A program made the translations under genes and the position numbers. A model generated the notes under the pieces. The model did no database searches and had not been told where the DNA came from. It worked only from the letters and a program-made list of their open reading frames with translations. From positions 52,208-116,207 of the forward strand of contig JBGCFN010000016.1 in NCBI GenBank assembly GCA_045106935.1: a DNA stretch of 64,000 bases, given 5' to 3'. Positions within the stretch are counted from its first letter, which is position 1. Each line of letters starts with the position of its first letter. Origin of the DNA: UBA1858 sp045106935 (lineage in GTDB: Bacteria; Pseudomonadota; Gammaproteobacteria; UBA4575). Below, one piece after another: positions 36,817 to 45,916 of the stretch.

Positions 36817-37147
36817 TCAGAGACTAACGGCTATTAAATCAGCAACCTTGCATATAAATCTTCATAGAGCACATTAAGTAGATCTTTAGTGACAAATATG
36901 TTTAGAGATTTCCTCTAAATAAATTTAGCTCAATAAATAACTTTTACTATCTGGAATTTTTATCCAATTTCAGGAAATGCTTAAATAGCAGGATAAAATT
37001 GGCATTCTTCTATTCCTTGTGTACAATTCGGCAACGCATAATAATTATAAATTTAGTCGTTAAGAGATAACTACAAAAGGCGTCATATAACATCATGGCT
37101 GTCTAAATTTACGTACTTATTTAAACTCACAATTAGAGGAATATTGA
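36817..37147 (+). promoter_or_regulatory. 331-bp leader/intergenic region before the HU-like gene
   Basis: No ORF of note. A perfect inverted repeat TTTAGAG-N5-CTCTAAA lies at 36901-36919, without a T-run, so it is not a clear terminator for yggT. A weak sigma-70-like pair TTGTGT (37017) and TAATAA (37039) is visible with 16-bp spacing. AGAGGAAT-type purines precede the HU start. The long leader suggests substantial regulation of the DNA-binding protein. Confidence 0.3.
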
Positions 37148-37483
37148 ATGGCCGTTAAAAAGAAAGCCGCATCCGCAGTTAAAAAACCACCTACTAAGTC
37201 TGAAATATTAAATTCTATTGCAGAAGAGACTGAACTTACTCGCAAGCAAGTTGCGTCAGTATTCACTGCTCTAGACGGCCTGATTGCTAAAGAATTAAAG
37301 CCTAGAGGATCTGGTCTCTTTAATATGGTTGGCTTATGCAAGATTAAAGTTGTTAAGAAACCTGCGACGAAAGCACGTAAAGGTATCAACCCATTCACAG
37401 GTGAAGAGACAGTATTTAAAGCAAAACCTGCTCGCAAAGCAGTCAAAGTACTTCCTCTTAAGGGCTTAAAGGACATGGTGTAA
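37148..37483 (+). CDS. HU-family DNA-binding protein, variant with Lys/Ala-rich N-terminus
   Basis: A 111-residue nucleoid protein. Residues 1-16 are a Lys/Ala/Pro-rich tail; an HU-like helical core (TKSEILNSIAEETELTRKQV) follows, then VVKKPATKARKGINPFTGEE, which forms the DNA-embracing arm. Canonical HU has GRNPxTGE; here GINPFTGE, and the protein is about 20 residues longer than HU alpha. Proteins of this variant occur widely as extra HU paralogues. It probably bends or bridges DNA. It stands alone behind a long leader, and AGAGGAAT precedes the start. Confidence 0.88.
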   Translation: MAVKKKAASAVKKPPTKSEILNSIAEETELTRKQVASVFTALDGLIAKELKPRGSGLFNMVGLCKIKVVKKPATKARKGINPFTGEETVFKAKPARKAVKVLPLKGLKDMV

Positions 37484-37513
37484 CCACCCACACCAAGCCT
37501 ATCATTACGTATA

Positions 37514-37539
37514 CCGCAAGCAGCTATGCTCGCTTGCGG
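37514..37539. terminator. Possible terminator hairpin after HU gene
   Basis: CCGCAAGC-N10-GCTTGCGG gives an 8-bp GC-rich stem 30 bp after the HU stop, in the gap between convergent genes. Neither strand has a proper T-run after it, so it may only stabilise the message end. Confidence 0.45.
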
Positions 37540-37559
37540 CATTCGTAATAAAAACATTT

Positions 37560-38024
37560 CTATTTTTCTATATAAAGCTCATCAAGCACTTGGAGCTTTA
37601 TTCGAATAAAGTCTGAGTGGGAAAGATAAAGCCAGTCAGCAATTTTACGAATGTGGTATTCCTCGTACTTATCCAGCACACCATCGGCATAAGCAACTTT
37701 CCATAAGCCTTTCAGCAAATCTAGCTTAGCCTGCGCATCTAGCTCTTCATTGATTAAACGCACAAAAGCATGAGAAGAAGTGTATTCTTCATGTTCTTCT
37801 AAGGCATGTTGTAAAATTTTATCTGCATCGTCCGTTGGTAATGAGAATTGCTCAGTTAGAACCTGCTTAATCACCTGTTGTTCATCTGAAGAAATCTCAA
37901 AGTCCGCTCTGCTGACTTCTATCAATAATATTGCAGCTGCCAATTGAGTCGTATGCTGCTCATCTTCGTTTTGAGCGCTTATATTGAGAGTTGATTCCAA
38001 CCAATGGTTTAACTTGTCAAACAT
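37560..38024 (-). CDS. TerB-like domain protein
   Basis: A 154-residue all-helical protein with a TerB/DjlA-N-terminal-like fold. AAAILLIEVSRADFEISSDEQ and LLKGLWKVAYADGVLDKYEEYHI are the two acidic metal-binding-like loops typical of TerB. Name aside, isolated TerB proteins are not evidence of tellurite resistance; no ter operon is present. It lies one base after hspQ on the same strand, so they are co-transcribed. Function is unknown; a stress-related or chaperone-associated role is only a guess. Confidence 0.85.
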   Translation of the reverse strand: MFDKLNHWLESTLNISAQNEDEQHTTQLAAAILLIEVSRADFEISSDEQQVIKQVLTEQFSLPTDDADKILQHALEEHEEYTSSHAFVRLINEELDAQAKLDLLKGLWKVAYADGVLDKYEEYHIRKIADWLYLSHSDFIRIKLQVLDELYIEK

Positions 38025-38025
38025 A

Positions 38026-38343
38026 TTATTGTTTTAACGCAAGATTATATCGATTATTTGAAAAGCTTAGAAAATACTCATTCACCAAAGGGTGGTTAAT
38101 CTCTGCTGTATTATGCGCAATGCTAACATTCTGCTCAGCCACATAGGTGGTGGTATCGGAGTCATCAACCAACACATAATACCAAGGGGCATTTTTAGGT
38201 GGGCATGATTTAGCTACTTGCTCATACCAAATGTCAGTTCCACTAAATTCAGCGTCGACATCATAAATAACACCTCTGTAACCGAACATCTTATGCTCGA
38301 TAATTTGACCGACATGAAATTTAAGTGTGTGAGAAGTCTTCAT
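38026..38343 (-). CDS. hspQ: Heat-shock protein HspQ
   Basis: A 105-residue HspQ/YccV-family hemimethylated-DNA-binding-like domain. FHVGQIIEHKMFGYRGVIYD is the family start and NAPWYYVLVDDSD and TTYVAEQNV follow. E. coli HspQ is a heat-induced specificity factor for the Lon protease and was earlier reported to bind hemimethylated DNA. It is first in a two-gene leftward unit with the TerB protein. No sigma-32 promoter was positively identified. Confidence 0.9.
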   Translation of the reverse strand: MKTSHTLKFHVGQIIEHKMFGYRGVIYDVDAEFSGTDIWYEQVAKSCPPKNAPWYYVLVDDSDTTTYVAEQNVSIAHNTAEINHPLVNEYFLSFSNNRYNLALKQ

Positions 38344-38466
38344 TATGAATTATTTAGACGAGATAAACTGCATTAGTTCAGCCTGTACGACACAAGCGGA
38401 ATTCTACTTAGCGTGGTATGCTAATACCTCTTAGCTTTCGTCATCATACACAAGATAATTAAGCTC

Positions 38467-38766
38467 ATGCAATCTGATACCCCCTCCAGCAAGGAACAAC
38501 GCACTCTACTCGTGATGCGAAAAGTACTATCCGCGATTATTCGTGAAACTACACCTAATCCAGGTATGAAGCATGTGCTAAGCGATAACACGCGTGAAGA
38601 CATACGCCTATGTTTTGGTCTGATTACAGCCAGAGAACATGAGCTAGCAGAACAATCAGGCTTGGACATAAAAGAAAGGCCCCGATACGCTGATGAGCCT
38701 AAACAATCTTCTGTCATCTCAATTGATGCGCTAAAGAACCCCAGCAAGACAAAAGACGAAGATTAA
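38467..38766 (+). CDS. Conserved small hypothetical protein
   Basis: A 99-residue acidic-tailed protein. The core SKEQRTLLVMRKVLSAIIRE then TPNPGMKHVLSDNTREDIRL looks like a conserved gammaproteobacterial family sometimes labelled as related to segregation and condensation protein A, but no ScpA fold can be shown here. The C-terminus (SKTKDED) is charged and probably flexible. It has no signal peptide or membrane segment. It lies 11 bp before the Xre/MbcA-like gene on the same strand, so the two may be co-expressed. Function unknown. Confidence 0.75.
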   Translation: MQSDTPSSKEQRTLLVMRKVLSAIIRETTPNPGMKHVLSDNTREDIRLCFGLITAREHELAEQSGLDIKERPRYADEPKQSSVISIDALKNPSKTKDED

Positions 38767-38777
38767 CCCTAGCACCC

Positions 38778-39164
38778 ATGAAGACTGATAAAGATAATGC
38801 CATTATCACTCAGATGACAATGCAGCTTATGGATGACTGGGGCTTAGATGGCAAACAGGTCATCCAGTTATTAGCCTTACCTCAAAATACTCGCACGCGC
38901 CATCTTGATAAATATAGAAATGGCGAGGCATTTCCGATGAATAAAGAAACTGTGCAACGAATCGAGCATATTGCCGGGATTGCAGATGCACTAAGGACAA
39001 CTTATCCACGCAATATCCAGATGGGTTCTCGTTGGTTAAACACTCCTCATAGGCGATTCAAAAATAATACACCTATTGCTACAATGCTAGGTAGCGATAA
39101 AGGATTATTGTTAGTGCGCTCTGAATTGGATTGCGCCTATGCTTGGGATCGATCAGGCTCCTAG
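38778..39164 (+). CDS. MbcA/ParS/Xre-like antitoxin-family protein (orphan)
   Basis: A 128-residue protein. Residues about 10-60 carry a helical Xre-like segment (WGLDGKQVIQLLALPQNTRT), and the C-terminal RWLNTPHRRFKNNTPIATML with the following GLLLVRSELD is the DUF2384-type region that in MbcA/ParS/Xre antitoxins contacts the RES-domain toxin. No RES toxin or other partner is adjacent. Such orphans are common chromosomal genes and may be plain transcription regulators. Confidence is high for the family, low for any toxin-antitoxin role. Confidence 0.8.
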   Translation: MKTDKDNAIITQMTMQLMDDWGLDGKQVIQLLALPQNTRTRHLDKYRNGEAFPMNKETVQRIEHIAGIADALRTTYPRNIQMGSRWLNTPHRRFKNNTPIATMLGSDKGLLLVRSELDCAYAWDRSGS

Positions 39165-39200
39165 CAAATAACTGCTGATTAACTTTATTTATGAAATGCC

Positions 39201-39617
39201 ATGTTAAGACTCGATGATATCAAAGTAACATTAGACCCTAATATTGAAATAACACCAGAAAACAAATGTGGCTTCTGTACGAATTCAATCTGTTGTACTT
39301 ATGTCACTCAACCCATAGACACACCTCGTAGCAAGCAAGAATTTGAGTATTTACTCTGGCAGGTATCTCATGACCACATTGAAGCTTATCGAGACGACGA
39401 AGGCTGGTGTCTGTTAATTACTGGCAAATGCACGCACATTCTTCCTCAAGGTGGATGCGGCATATATGACGCCCGGCCCCAGATATGCCGTGATCATACC
39501 AATGATTATTGTGAATTTGATTCGCCTTCAGAGGAGGGGTTTGAATTATATTTCCGTAATTACGATGAATTACTTGCTTATTGCAAGAAGAAATTCAAGC
39601 ATTGGAAACGCGGCTAA
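39201..39617 (+). CDS. YkgJ-family cysteine-cluster protein (metal-binding)
   Basis: A 138-residue protein of the zinc/iron-chelating YkgJ family. Cysteines are at CGFCTNSICC, CTHILPQGGCGIYDARPQIC and later C residues, the arrangement that binds metal. It lacks a signal peptide and is probably cytoplasmic. The function of the family is not proven. It lies 36 bp after the MbcA-like gene and converges with yrfG. The start ATG at 39201 is preferred; another ATG 10 bases upstream is out of frame. Confidence 0.87.
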   Translation: MLRLDDIKVTLDPNIEITPENKCGFCTNSICCTYVTQPIDTPRSKQEFEYLLWQVSHDHIEAYRDDEGWCLLITGKCTHILPQGGCGIYDARPQICRDHTNDYCEFDSPSEEGFELYFRNYDELLAYCKKKFKHWKRG

Positions 39618-39642
39618 GCCTATACTTTTCACTTAGAAAGAA

Positions 39643-40320
39643 TTACGCGTTTAGCTCATCGACAATATCATGGAAGCCATCAATCGCTAGGTAACCTTGA
39701 GTATCTTGATTAGGCAACGTGGTGTCGGGTTTTAGCACACTGCGTAAATGTTTAATCCCATGCCTATCTGCGGCCTTGAGCACAGACACATTATCATCAA
39801 TTAATAATGTCGCCTCTTGCTGATACACCTCATCCCCAGCGAGTAAAGGCCAAAATTCATCTTGTTCTTTTGCATAGCCATAGCTATGAGACGTAATTAT
39901 TCGGTCAAATTGATCGCGTATACCTGTCTGTTCCATTTTGATATCGACACTATCCATGTGTGCGTTGGTCAGCAGCACTGATCTTTTACCATTCACTTGA
40001 AGCCAATTTAGAAATTCTTCCACTAAAGGAAATAAACTCACTTTAGTCGCTACTTGCTGCTTTAATTGTTTAATGTTGAGCTCTAATTGATCAGACCAGT
40101 AATCCGTACAATACCAGCTTAAATTTCCACGCTGACGCTTATACATGCTTAATAGTAATTGCTTTGCCTGATCACCATCGATTCCTTTATTTTTACTGTA
40201 TATTAGAGGTACATACTCATGCCAAAAATAATTATCAAATGCTAAGTCCATCAGCGTTCCGTCCATATCCAGAAATACGGTATTTATTTGAGACCATTCT
40301 AATGAGCGACTATCATTCAT
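39643..40320 (-). CDS. yrfG: GMP/IMP nucleotidase, HAD superfamily (YrfG-like)
   Basis: A 225-residue HAD phosphatase strongly resembling E. coli YrfG, which hydrolyses GMP and IMP. Motif I is LDMDGTLMDLAFDNYFW, with LTNAHMDS (motif II), K in SYGYAKEQDEF (motif III) and LLIDDNVSVL (motif IV). NLSWYCTDYWSDQL is a YrfG-specific segment. ATG at 40320 is preferred to an upstream GTG by one codon. In many gammaproteobacteria yrfG pairs with cysQ, as here in divergent orientation, with 57 bp between starts. Confidence 0.92.
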   Translation of the reverse strand: MNDSRSLEWSQINTVFLDMDGTLMDLAFDNYFWHEYVPLIYSKNKGIDGDQAKQLLLSMYKRQRGNLSWYCTDYWSDQLELNIKQLKQQVATKVSLFPLVEEFLNWLQVNGKRSVLLTNAHMDSVDIKMEQTGIRDQFDRIITSHSYGYAKEQDEFWPLLAGDEVYQQEATLLIDDNVSVLKAADRHGIKHLRSVLKPDTTLPNQDTQGYLAIDGFHDIVDELNA

Positions 40321-40377
40321 CACGTTTTACTTTTATTAATTTATATTAACCCAAATAACAGATATTAAAGTGTAGCA

Positions 40378-41184
40378 ATGTTTGCTGACAACGAACTCAA
40401 CAATCTAATTCATGAAATTAACGAACTGTCGCGCAGTTCCGGTGCAATTATTCGCAAATTCTTCCATACATCTTACGATGTCGATATAAAAGATGACAAA
40501 TCCCCTGTTACCACAGCTGACCTAGCTGCGAATGAACATATCGAACAACAATTATCTATCCTAACACCTAGCATTCCACGTATTTCGGAGGAATCCGACA
40601 ACACAAGCTATGAGATACGCCGTCATTGGGAAACATTTTGGCTGATTGATCCTCTAGATGGCACACGGGAATTTATTAAAAACAGGCCCGATTTTACTGT
40701 CAATATTGCATTGATTCACAACAACAAGCCCATTCTTGGTTCCATCTACTTACCTATCAGGGATCAACTTTATTACGCCACAAATGGGAATAACGCATTT
40801 CGGCGAGACCAAGCTAATACACCTGTCCCAATAAATGTCGCAAACCAGGTCAAAATTAAACCCCGCATCTGTGGTAGTCGAGCTCACCCAAGCAAATTGA
40901 TGCAATCATTTCTATCTAATGTAGGCGAGCATGAGCTTATTGCCAGAGGCAGCTCGATTAAATCTTGCCTGGTCGCTGATGGTAGCGCAGATATCTATCC
41001 AAGATTTGGCCCCACATGGGAGTGGGATACTGCAGCATCACAATGCATAATTGAACAGGCAGGCGGGCACTTGACTGGTCTAGACATGCAAGCATTGCCC
41101 TACAACAAAGAATCCTTATTAAACCCATCATTCCTAGCTTTTGCTAACAAAGAAGCAGACTGGAATTCTTATTTAACAAAGTAA
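40378..41184 (+). CDS. cysQ: 3'(2'),5'-bisphosphate nucleotidase
   Basis: A 268-residue CysQ of the inositol-monophosphatase superfamily, removing the 3' phosphate from PAP (and PAPS) produced in sulfate assimilation. Metal-binding motif WLIDPLDGTREF is canonical, preceded by SPVTTADLAANEHI and ISEESD and followed by GPTWEWDTAASQCIIEQAGG. It is likely on the cytoplasmic membrane face. The acyltransferase gene begins eight bases after its stop, suggesting co-transcription. Start ATG at 40378. Confidence 0.95.
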   Translation: MFADNELNNLIHEINELSRSSGAIIRKFFHTSYDVDIKDDKSPVTTADLAANEHIEQQLSILTPSIPRISEESDNTSYEIRRHWETFWLIDPLDGTREFIKNRPDFTVNIALIHNNKPILGSIYLPIRDQLYYATNGNNAFRRDQANTPVPINVANQVKIKPRICGSRAHPSKLMQSFLSNVGEHELIARGSSIKSCLVADGSADIYPRFGPTWEWDTAASQCIIEQAGGHLTGLDMQALPYNKESLLNPSFLAFANKEADWNSYLTK

Positions 41185-41192
41185 CCATTTCA

Positions 41193-42038
41193 GTGTTCAT
41201 CTATAAATTAATTTCTAAACTACCTTTTAATTTACTGTATTACTTATCTGATTTCTCAGCATTTATTTTATTTCGTATTGCGAGGTATAGACGAAATATC
41301 AGCTATCAAAATATTCGCAATTCTTTTCCAGATAAAACAGAACAGCAGATTGAGTATATCCAGCAGGTGGCATATCAGCATTTAGCCGACATAATGTTTG
41401 AGACCATAAAAGCTAAAACTATTTCTAACACCGAGATAGCCTCTAGAGTGACATTAATTGGTTTCGAAGAGATACAGCATTTAGTACAAAATGGGGATTC
41501 AGTATTCATGCTGACTGCGCATACTGCACCAGTAGAATGGATATCATTTGCTGCACATTTAAAATACGACTTTGTTATTGACCCGGTATACAAACCTATT
41601 CACTCCGAGAAATTAGATAAATTCATTTTTTCTATGCGCTCACGACACCAAAGCACACCGATACCATATAAAAAATTAGCTAAGGATATTGTGTTGAGAA
41701 AAAGCGCTCAAAGATCCATTGCAATGCTTGCAGATTTAGAACCTCGATCAAGAGACCAGTCACTTAATGTGGATTTTTTAAATCAATCGACACGATTTTT
41801 TCTAGGCAGTGAAAAAATAATCAAACTCGCTGGCCTGCCAACTTTTTTCATTGCAATTGAAAAAACTACCCGAGGTAATTATCAAGCAACAGCGATAAAA
41901 CTAAGCCTAAATCCAAAAAAACTAGATTCTAATGTTCTCACTAAGAAATATGCAAAATGTGTAGAAGAGCTAGTTGTAAAAAATCCACCTTACTGGTTAT
42001 GGACACATAAGAGATGGAAACATAGGACTAGCGAATAA
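41193..42038 (+). CDS. LpxL/HtrB-superfamily acyltransferase
   Basis: A 281-residue lysophospholipid/lipid-A acyltransferase-superfamily protein. N-terminal hydrophobic stretch about 5-30 anchors it. The catalytic H-x4-E is in MLTAHTAPVEW (histidine and glutamate separated by four residues), in the position of the classical HFGNWE. PYWLWTHKRWKHR at the end is a family hallmark. The rest is divergent, so acyl donor and acceptor are uncertain; lipid A or an ornithine-lipid-like acceptor is possible. Starts with GTG at 41193, and its end overlaps the convergent lipoprotein gene by 11 bases. Confidence 0.82.
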   Translation: MFIYKLISKLPFNLLYYLSDFSAFILFRIARYRRNISYQNIRNSFPDKTEQQIEYIQQVAYQHLADIMFETIKAKTISNTEIASRVTLIGFEEIQHLVQNGDSVFMLTAHTAPVEWISFAAHLKYDFVIDPVYKPIHSEKLDKFIFSMRSRHQSTPIPYKKLAKDIVLRKSAQRSIAMLADLEPRSRDQSLNVDFLNQSTRFFLGSEKIIKLAGLPTFFIAIEKTTRGNYQATAIKLSLNPKKLDSNVLTKKYAKCVEELVVKNPPYWLWTHKRWKHRTSE

Positions 42039-42441
42039 ATGGTGGCAGCTGCCCATCTAGAGACCACACCCCTGATTCTTCTTCCTTCCACCAAATTTGC
42101 TTATCTTTAATTTCGTGCACACTATTAATTCTCTCATGGTAGTAAGCGATGTCAGCGAGAATTACTGCTTCATCACGTGACTCATTCATAATGATAGAAA
42201 TCACTTCATATTTAGTGACTCGAATTTCATTTAACAATTCAGTATTTACCACTACTTCGCCACCTTCTCGCAATTTTATGAATGCACTTGCTTCATCATA
42301 TGCTTTCCAACGAATTAATTTGCCATAAGCTTTAGCTTTATATCGCAAATCTTCGGCATCTTTTCTAGGATTGCTATTACATCCACTCATCAACGATAGT
42401 GAAAGCACAAAAGACAATAATATTAATACGATACTTTTCAT
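42028..42441 (-). CDS. Predicted lipoprotein of unknown function
   Basis: A 137-residue exported protein with a hydrophobic signal peptide ending in the lipobox LMSGC (C21). The mature part (about 115 residues) looks like an NTF2/cystatin-like mixed alpha-beta domain ending in W-x(2)-DGQLPPFIR; RWKAYDEASAFI and the YEVISIIMNESRDEAVI strand pair resemble small lipoproteins seen near acyltransferase or fatty-acid genes. No named family is recognised. It overlaps the end of the preceding acyltransferase gene tail to tail. It lies just downstream of the aas gene on the same strand, separated by 43 bp. Confidence 0.75.
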   Translation of the reverse strand: MKSIVLILLSFVLSLSLMSGCNSNPRKDAEDLRYKAKAYGKLIRWKAYDEASAFIKLREGGEVVVNTELLNEIRVTKYEVISIIMNESRDEAVILADIAYYHERINSVHEIKDKQIWWKEEESGVWSLDGQLPPFIR

Positions 42442-42484
42442 CTCAGCCTCTATTGTATTAGTCTCGGTTGTTCGCCAAACAATG

Positions 42485-45400
42485 TTAGATTTTCTTGCCC
42501 TGAATATACGCTTGGGCCAATTGTTGTATTGCAGGATAATCTAATTTTCCTGTACCTAACACTGGAATTTGTTTTACCTGCATAATTTCTTTTGGCACCA
42601 TGATTTCAGCGCCACCCTGAGTCACAAAATACTGTTGAATAGTTTTTCTATCAGCATCTTCACAGGTGGTTATCAACACAAGTTTTTCTCCCTTGCGCTC
42701 ATCTTCAATTGCACATACACAATGTAATTGTTCAGGCCATAGCATAGCCAACCATCCTTCTATTTGAGTCAGTGACACCATCTCGCCACCAATCTTAGCG
42801 AATCGTTTTGCCCGGCCCAATATACTTATAAACCCTTCATTGTCTATATCAACAATATCTCCAGTATCATGCCAGCCACCCTCGGTCGGCTCCAGCACAC
42901 CAGGGTTCTCGGATCTCAAATAACCCATCATGACATTATTACCCTTGACCCATAATCGTCCGCCTTTTTCTATACCGGCTACACTCTCCAACTTAGACTC
43001 AATTCCCGGAAACATTCTCCCTACCGTACCAAATTTACAATGGCTATAATTATTAATACTTAATGCTGGCGATGTCTCAGTCACTCCATAACCTTCAAAA
43101 ATCCTTACGCCAAATTTCCTCATCCAATTTTCTCTAGTGGATGTTTTTAATTTTTCTGCCCCAGCAATCACATAGCGCGTAAATTGGAAATCCTCCGGGT
43201 CACCATGTGTAGCATAGCCACTTAAAAACGTATCTGTACCAAATACCACAGTTGATTTTGTGTCATATACAAGCTCTGGGACAATTTTATAATGCAATGG
43301 TGACGGGTAAAGAAAGGTTTTTATTCCGCTTGAGATTGGCAACGCCAGTCCAACGCCTAATCCGAACGAATGAAATACAGGCAAAGCATTAAAGAATCGA
43401 TCTTGCGAGGTGAAATCCAAACATGATTTCACTTGCGCTTGATTCGATAATAGATTTTTATGACTTAATACTACACCTTTAGGTGACCCCTCTGATCCTG
43501 AGGTAAACAAGATGACTGCTGGTTTATCTGCATCTGATTGATGTTTAAATAAACCTATCTTTGTCTTAGAGACAAATATACCAATTAGCTTATCAATCAA
43601 GCCTATTTCTTGCTTAATATCTTCTAAGTAAACAACTTTAACATTATCATTCAGGAGCCCATCAATCTCTTCAAGCTGCCCTAATTCAATAAATTTTCGC
43701 GATGTTATTACGGTATTTATTTTCGCAGTCTCGATAGCAGAGAGAATACTATTTTTACCCACTGTAAAATTGAGCATCGCTGGAACTACACCTAATCCTT
43801 GCAATGCATAAAATGTCACCCCTGTCGGTATTGCATTCGGCAACAACATACCAACATGCTCTCCTTTCTCTATATACTTAGAAAAAATCCTCCCGAGGAC
43901 AATACTTCCCAATAATACTTTGCCTAAGGCAATAGGCTTTCGTTCAATATCCTCTAGTACTTCATGGCTTGATCCGAATTTACTAAGTGAATTTGCTAAT
44001 ATCTTGAATAATGTTTGATCTGTTTTTGTTGTGTGATACACCATCCCCGTCATGACATCATAGACCTTCCTCCGCATAGCCATTTTTCTAGCACCACCGC
44101 GAATTTCTTTTGGGATATTAATGTCGACTGGAGGACAAATAGAAATTGTAATTTTAGGGAAAACTTTTAATTTGATTAATCCTTTTAATCGTCCAAATAC
44201 TGTGTATTGCGCACCATCAATACGCACAGGGATAAGCTTTGCACCACCCAGTTCTGCAATTTTCCCTGGGCCCTCATAAACTTTCATTAAACTTCCATTA
44301 TTTGTAATCCTTCCTTCAGGAAATATCACAACCTTCCTACCATTTTTCAGCATTTTAACTAAACCCTTAACGGCCATTGGCTGGGTTGGGTCTAACGGAT
44401 ACATCTCAAAAAACTGTGTAAATATCTTTGCCCACCACTTCTTATTGACAGCGGTATTAATAGCAAACACGGGCAAATCAGGCATATAGCTCATTAATAA
44501 CGGCCCATCCAAGAACGAGGTATGATTTGCTACGATCACATAGGGAGCATTATCTTTTGGATAATTTTCAAGCCCTTTCACTTCTACTCGATAAAGTAAT
44601 TTGAATAATATTCTTCCTAAGGTCTTTAAAGACTGTTTTGGGATAATTTTCATAATATATATTGATACAAATAAATTAATAATCGCTAACATCCAAAATA
44701 AATCTTCTATTTCAAAGCGACTACTTAAGACTGCAATCACTAATACAGATGCCAACACCATGAACATTGCATTGGATATATTATTTGCTGCAATTGTTCG
44801 TGAACGTAACTTATCTTCAACTCTCTTCTGCAACAGTGTATATAAGGGCACTATATAAAATCCTGCTGCAACAGATAACAACAACATATCAACCAGAATG
44901 CGCCAATGCTGCTTGTCTGCCAAGAATGCAGTCACAGTGTAAAGTTCGCCTGAATTGACTTGAGGTATTATCTTTTCTAATGAGAGATACAAATCGAGAC
45001 TAAATAATGACATTGCTAAGCCTGCAAATGGCACAAATCTAGCACTGATCTCCCCAGCCATTACTAAACTACATAACAGCGAACCTACTCCTATACCGAT
45101 AGTAAACATCACTAGCATCAGTACTGCCACCTGTTCATCCGCAAACAATACAGTTGCCGTCAGGGGATTCAATTGCGATTGAATAACATAGCCCAAAAAC
45201 CAGAACCATGAGATACCAAAGATTACACGTCTTATTTCCCAGTGTTTAATGCCTAAGGTGAAGACCGCATAAGTCTGCCTAAATATATTTACACCTAGTG
45301 TTAGTGATGGATTTGCACTTGGGATACTAGGTATCATGAAGCTTGCTGCCCAGCCTATTGCTGAACACATTAATAATACTATTGAGATCGTGACGGCACC

Positions 45401-45916
45401 ATAATCTCCCAGTATCAGTAGCCCCCCTACAATTGTTCCTAACAATATAGATAAGAACGTGCCTGCCTCTACTAAAGCATTTCCAGACAATAACTCTTTA
45501 TCTTCAAGCAACTCCGGAAGTATTCCGTACTTTGCAGGACCAAACAAAGCTGACTGCAGACCAGTCAAACACAAACACACAAACAATAACCAAACTTGCT
45601 CATATATGAGTGCGTATGATGCAATTAAAAGAATTGTTAGTTCAAATGCCTTTATATATCTTATTAAAATATGCTTTCTGTACTTGTCTGCGAGCAAACC
45701 TCCGAAAGCTGAAAATAAAAAAAAGGGTAGTATAAAAATACCTGCAGCAAGCATATTTAATATTGACGCTTCAATGCCTAGGTTATCTGCAAATTTATAT
45801 GTGATTAAAATCAATAATGCCGATTTAAATATATTGTCACTAAACGCCCCTAAAAACTGAACAATAAAGAGTGGCGAAAACCGTCGGCTTGCAAATAATC
45901 GAAACAAATCATTCAT
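42485..45916 (-). CDS. aas: LplT-Aas fusion: lysophospholipid transporter / acyltransferase / acyl-ACP synthetase
   Basis: A 1143-residue three-module protein. About 1-410 is an MFS flippase like LplT (FSPLFIVQFLGAFSDNIFK start, then a dozen membrane segments). About 440-640 is a PlsC-type acyltransferase with VANHTSFLDG (H-x4-D) and FPEGRIT. About 660-1130 is an adenylating acyl-ACP synthetase with FTSGSEGSPKGVVLSHKN and the later WHDTGDIVDID. It should bring lysophosphatidylethanolamine inwards and re-acylate it. In E. coli lplT and aas are separate neighbouring genes. ATG at 45916 is chosen over a TTG at 45931. It overlaps tetR by eight bases. Confidence 0.93.
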   Translation of the reverse strand: MNDLFRLFASRRFSPLFIVQFLGAFSDNIFKSALLILITYKFADNLGIEASILNMLAAGIFILPFFLFSAFGGLLADKYRKHILIRYIKAFELTILLIASYALIYEQVWLLFVCLCLTGLQSALFGPAKYGILPELLEDKELLSGNALVEAGTFLSILLGTIVGGLLILGDYGAVTISIVLLMCSAIGWAASFMIPSIPSANPSLTLGVNIFRQTYAVFTLGIKHWEIRRVIFGISWFWFLGYVIQSQLNPLTATVLFADEQVAVLMLVMFTIGIGVGSLLCSLVMAGEISARFVPFAGLAMSLFSLDLYLSLEKIIPQVNSGELYTVTAFLADKQHWRILVDMLLLSVAAGFYIVPLYTLLQKRVEDKLRSRTIAANNISNAMFMVLASVLVIAVLSSRFEIEDLFWMLAIINLFVSIYIMKIIPKQSLKTLGRILFKLLYRVEVKGLENYPKDNAPYVIVANHTSFLDGPLLMSYMPDLPVFAINTAVNKKWWAKIFTQFFEMYPLDPTQPMAVKGLVKMLKNGRKVVIFPEGRITNNGSLMKVYEGPGKIAELGGAKLIPVRIDGAQYTVFGRLKGLIKLKVFPKITISICPPVDINIPKEIRGGARKMAMRRKVYDVMTGMVYHTTKTDQTLFKILANSLSKFGSSHEVLEDIERKPIALGKVLLGSIVLGRIFSKYIEKGEHVGMLLPNAIPTGVTFYALQGLGVVPAMLNFTVGKNSILSAIETAKINTVITSRKFIELGQLEEIDGLLNDNVKVVYLEDIKQEIGLIDKLIGIFVSKTKIGLFKHQSDADKPAVILFTSGSEGSPKGVVLSHKNLLSNQAQVKSCLDFTSQDRFFNALPVFHSFGLGVGLALPISSGIKTFLYPSPLHYKIVPELVYDTKSTVVFGTDTFLSGYATHGDPEDFQFTRYVIAGAEKLKTSTRENWMRKFGVRIFEGYGVTETSPALSINNYSHCKFGTVGRMFPGIESKLESVAGIEKGGRLWVKGNNVMMGYLRSENPGVLEPTEGGWHDTGDIVDIDNEGFISILGRAKRFAKIGGEMVSLTQIEGWLAMLWPEQLHCVCAIEDERKGEKLVLITTCEDADRKTIQQYFVTQGGAEIMVPKEIMQVKQIPVLGTGKLDYPAIQQLAQAYIQGKKI

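Noticed and set aside
37560..38024. Tellurite-resistance assignment for the TerB-like gene
   Set aside because: No other ter genes are present, and single TerB domains occur in many unrelated proteins.
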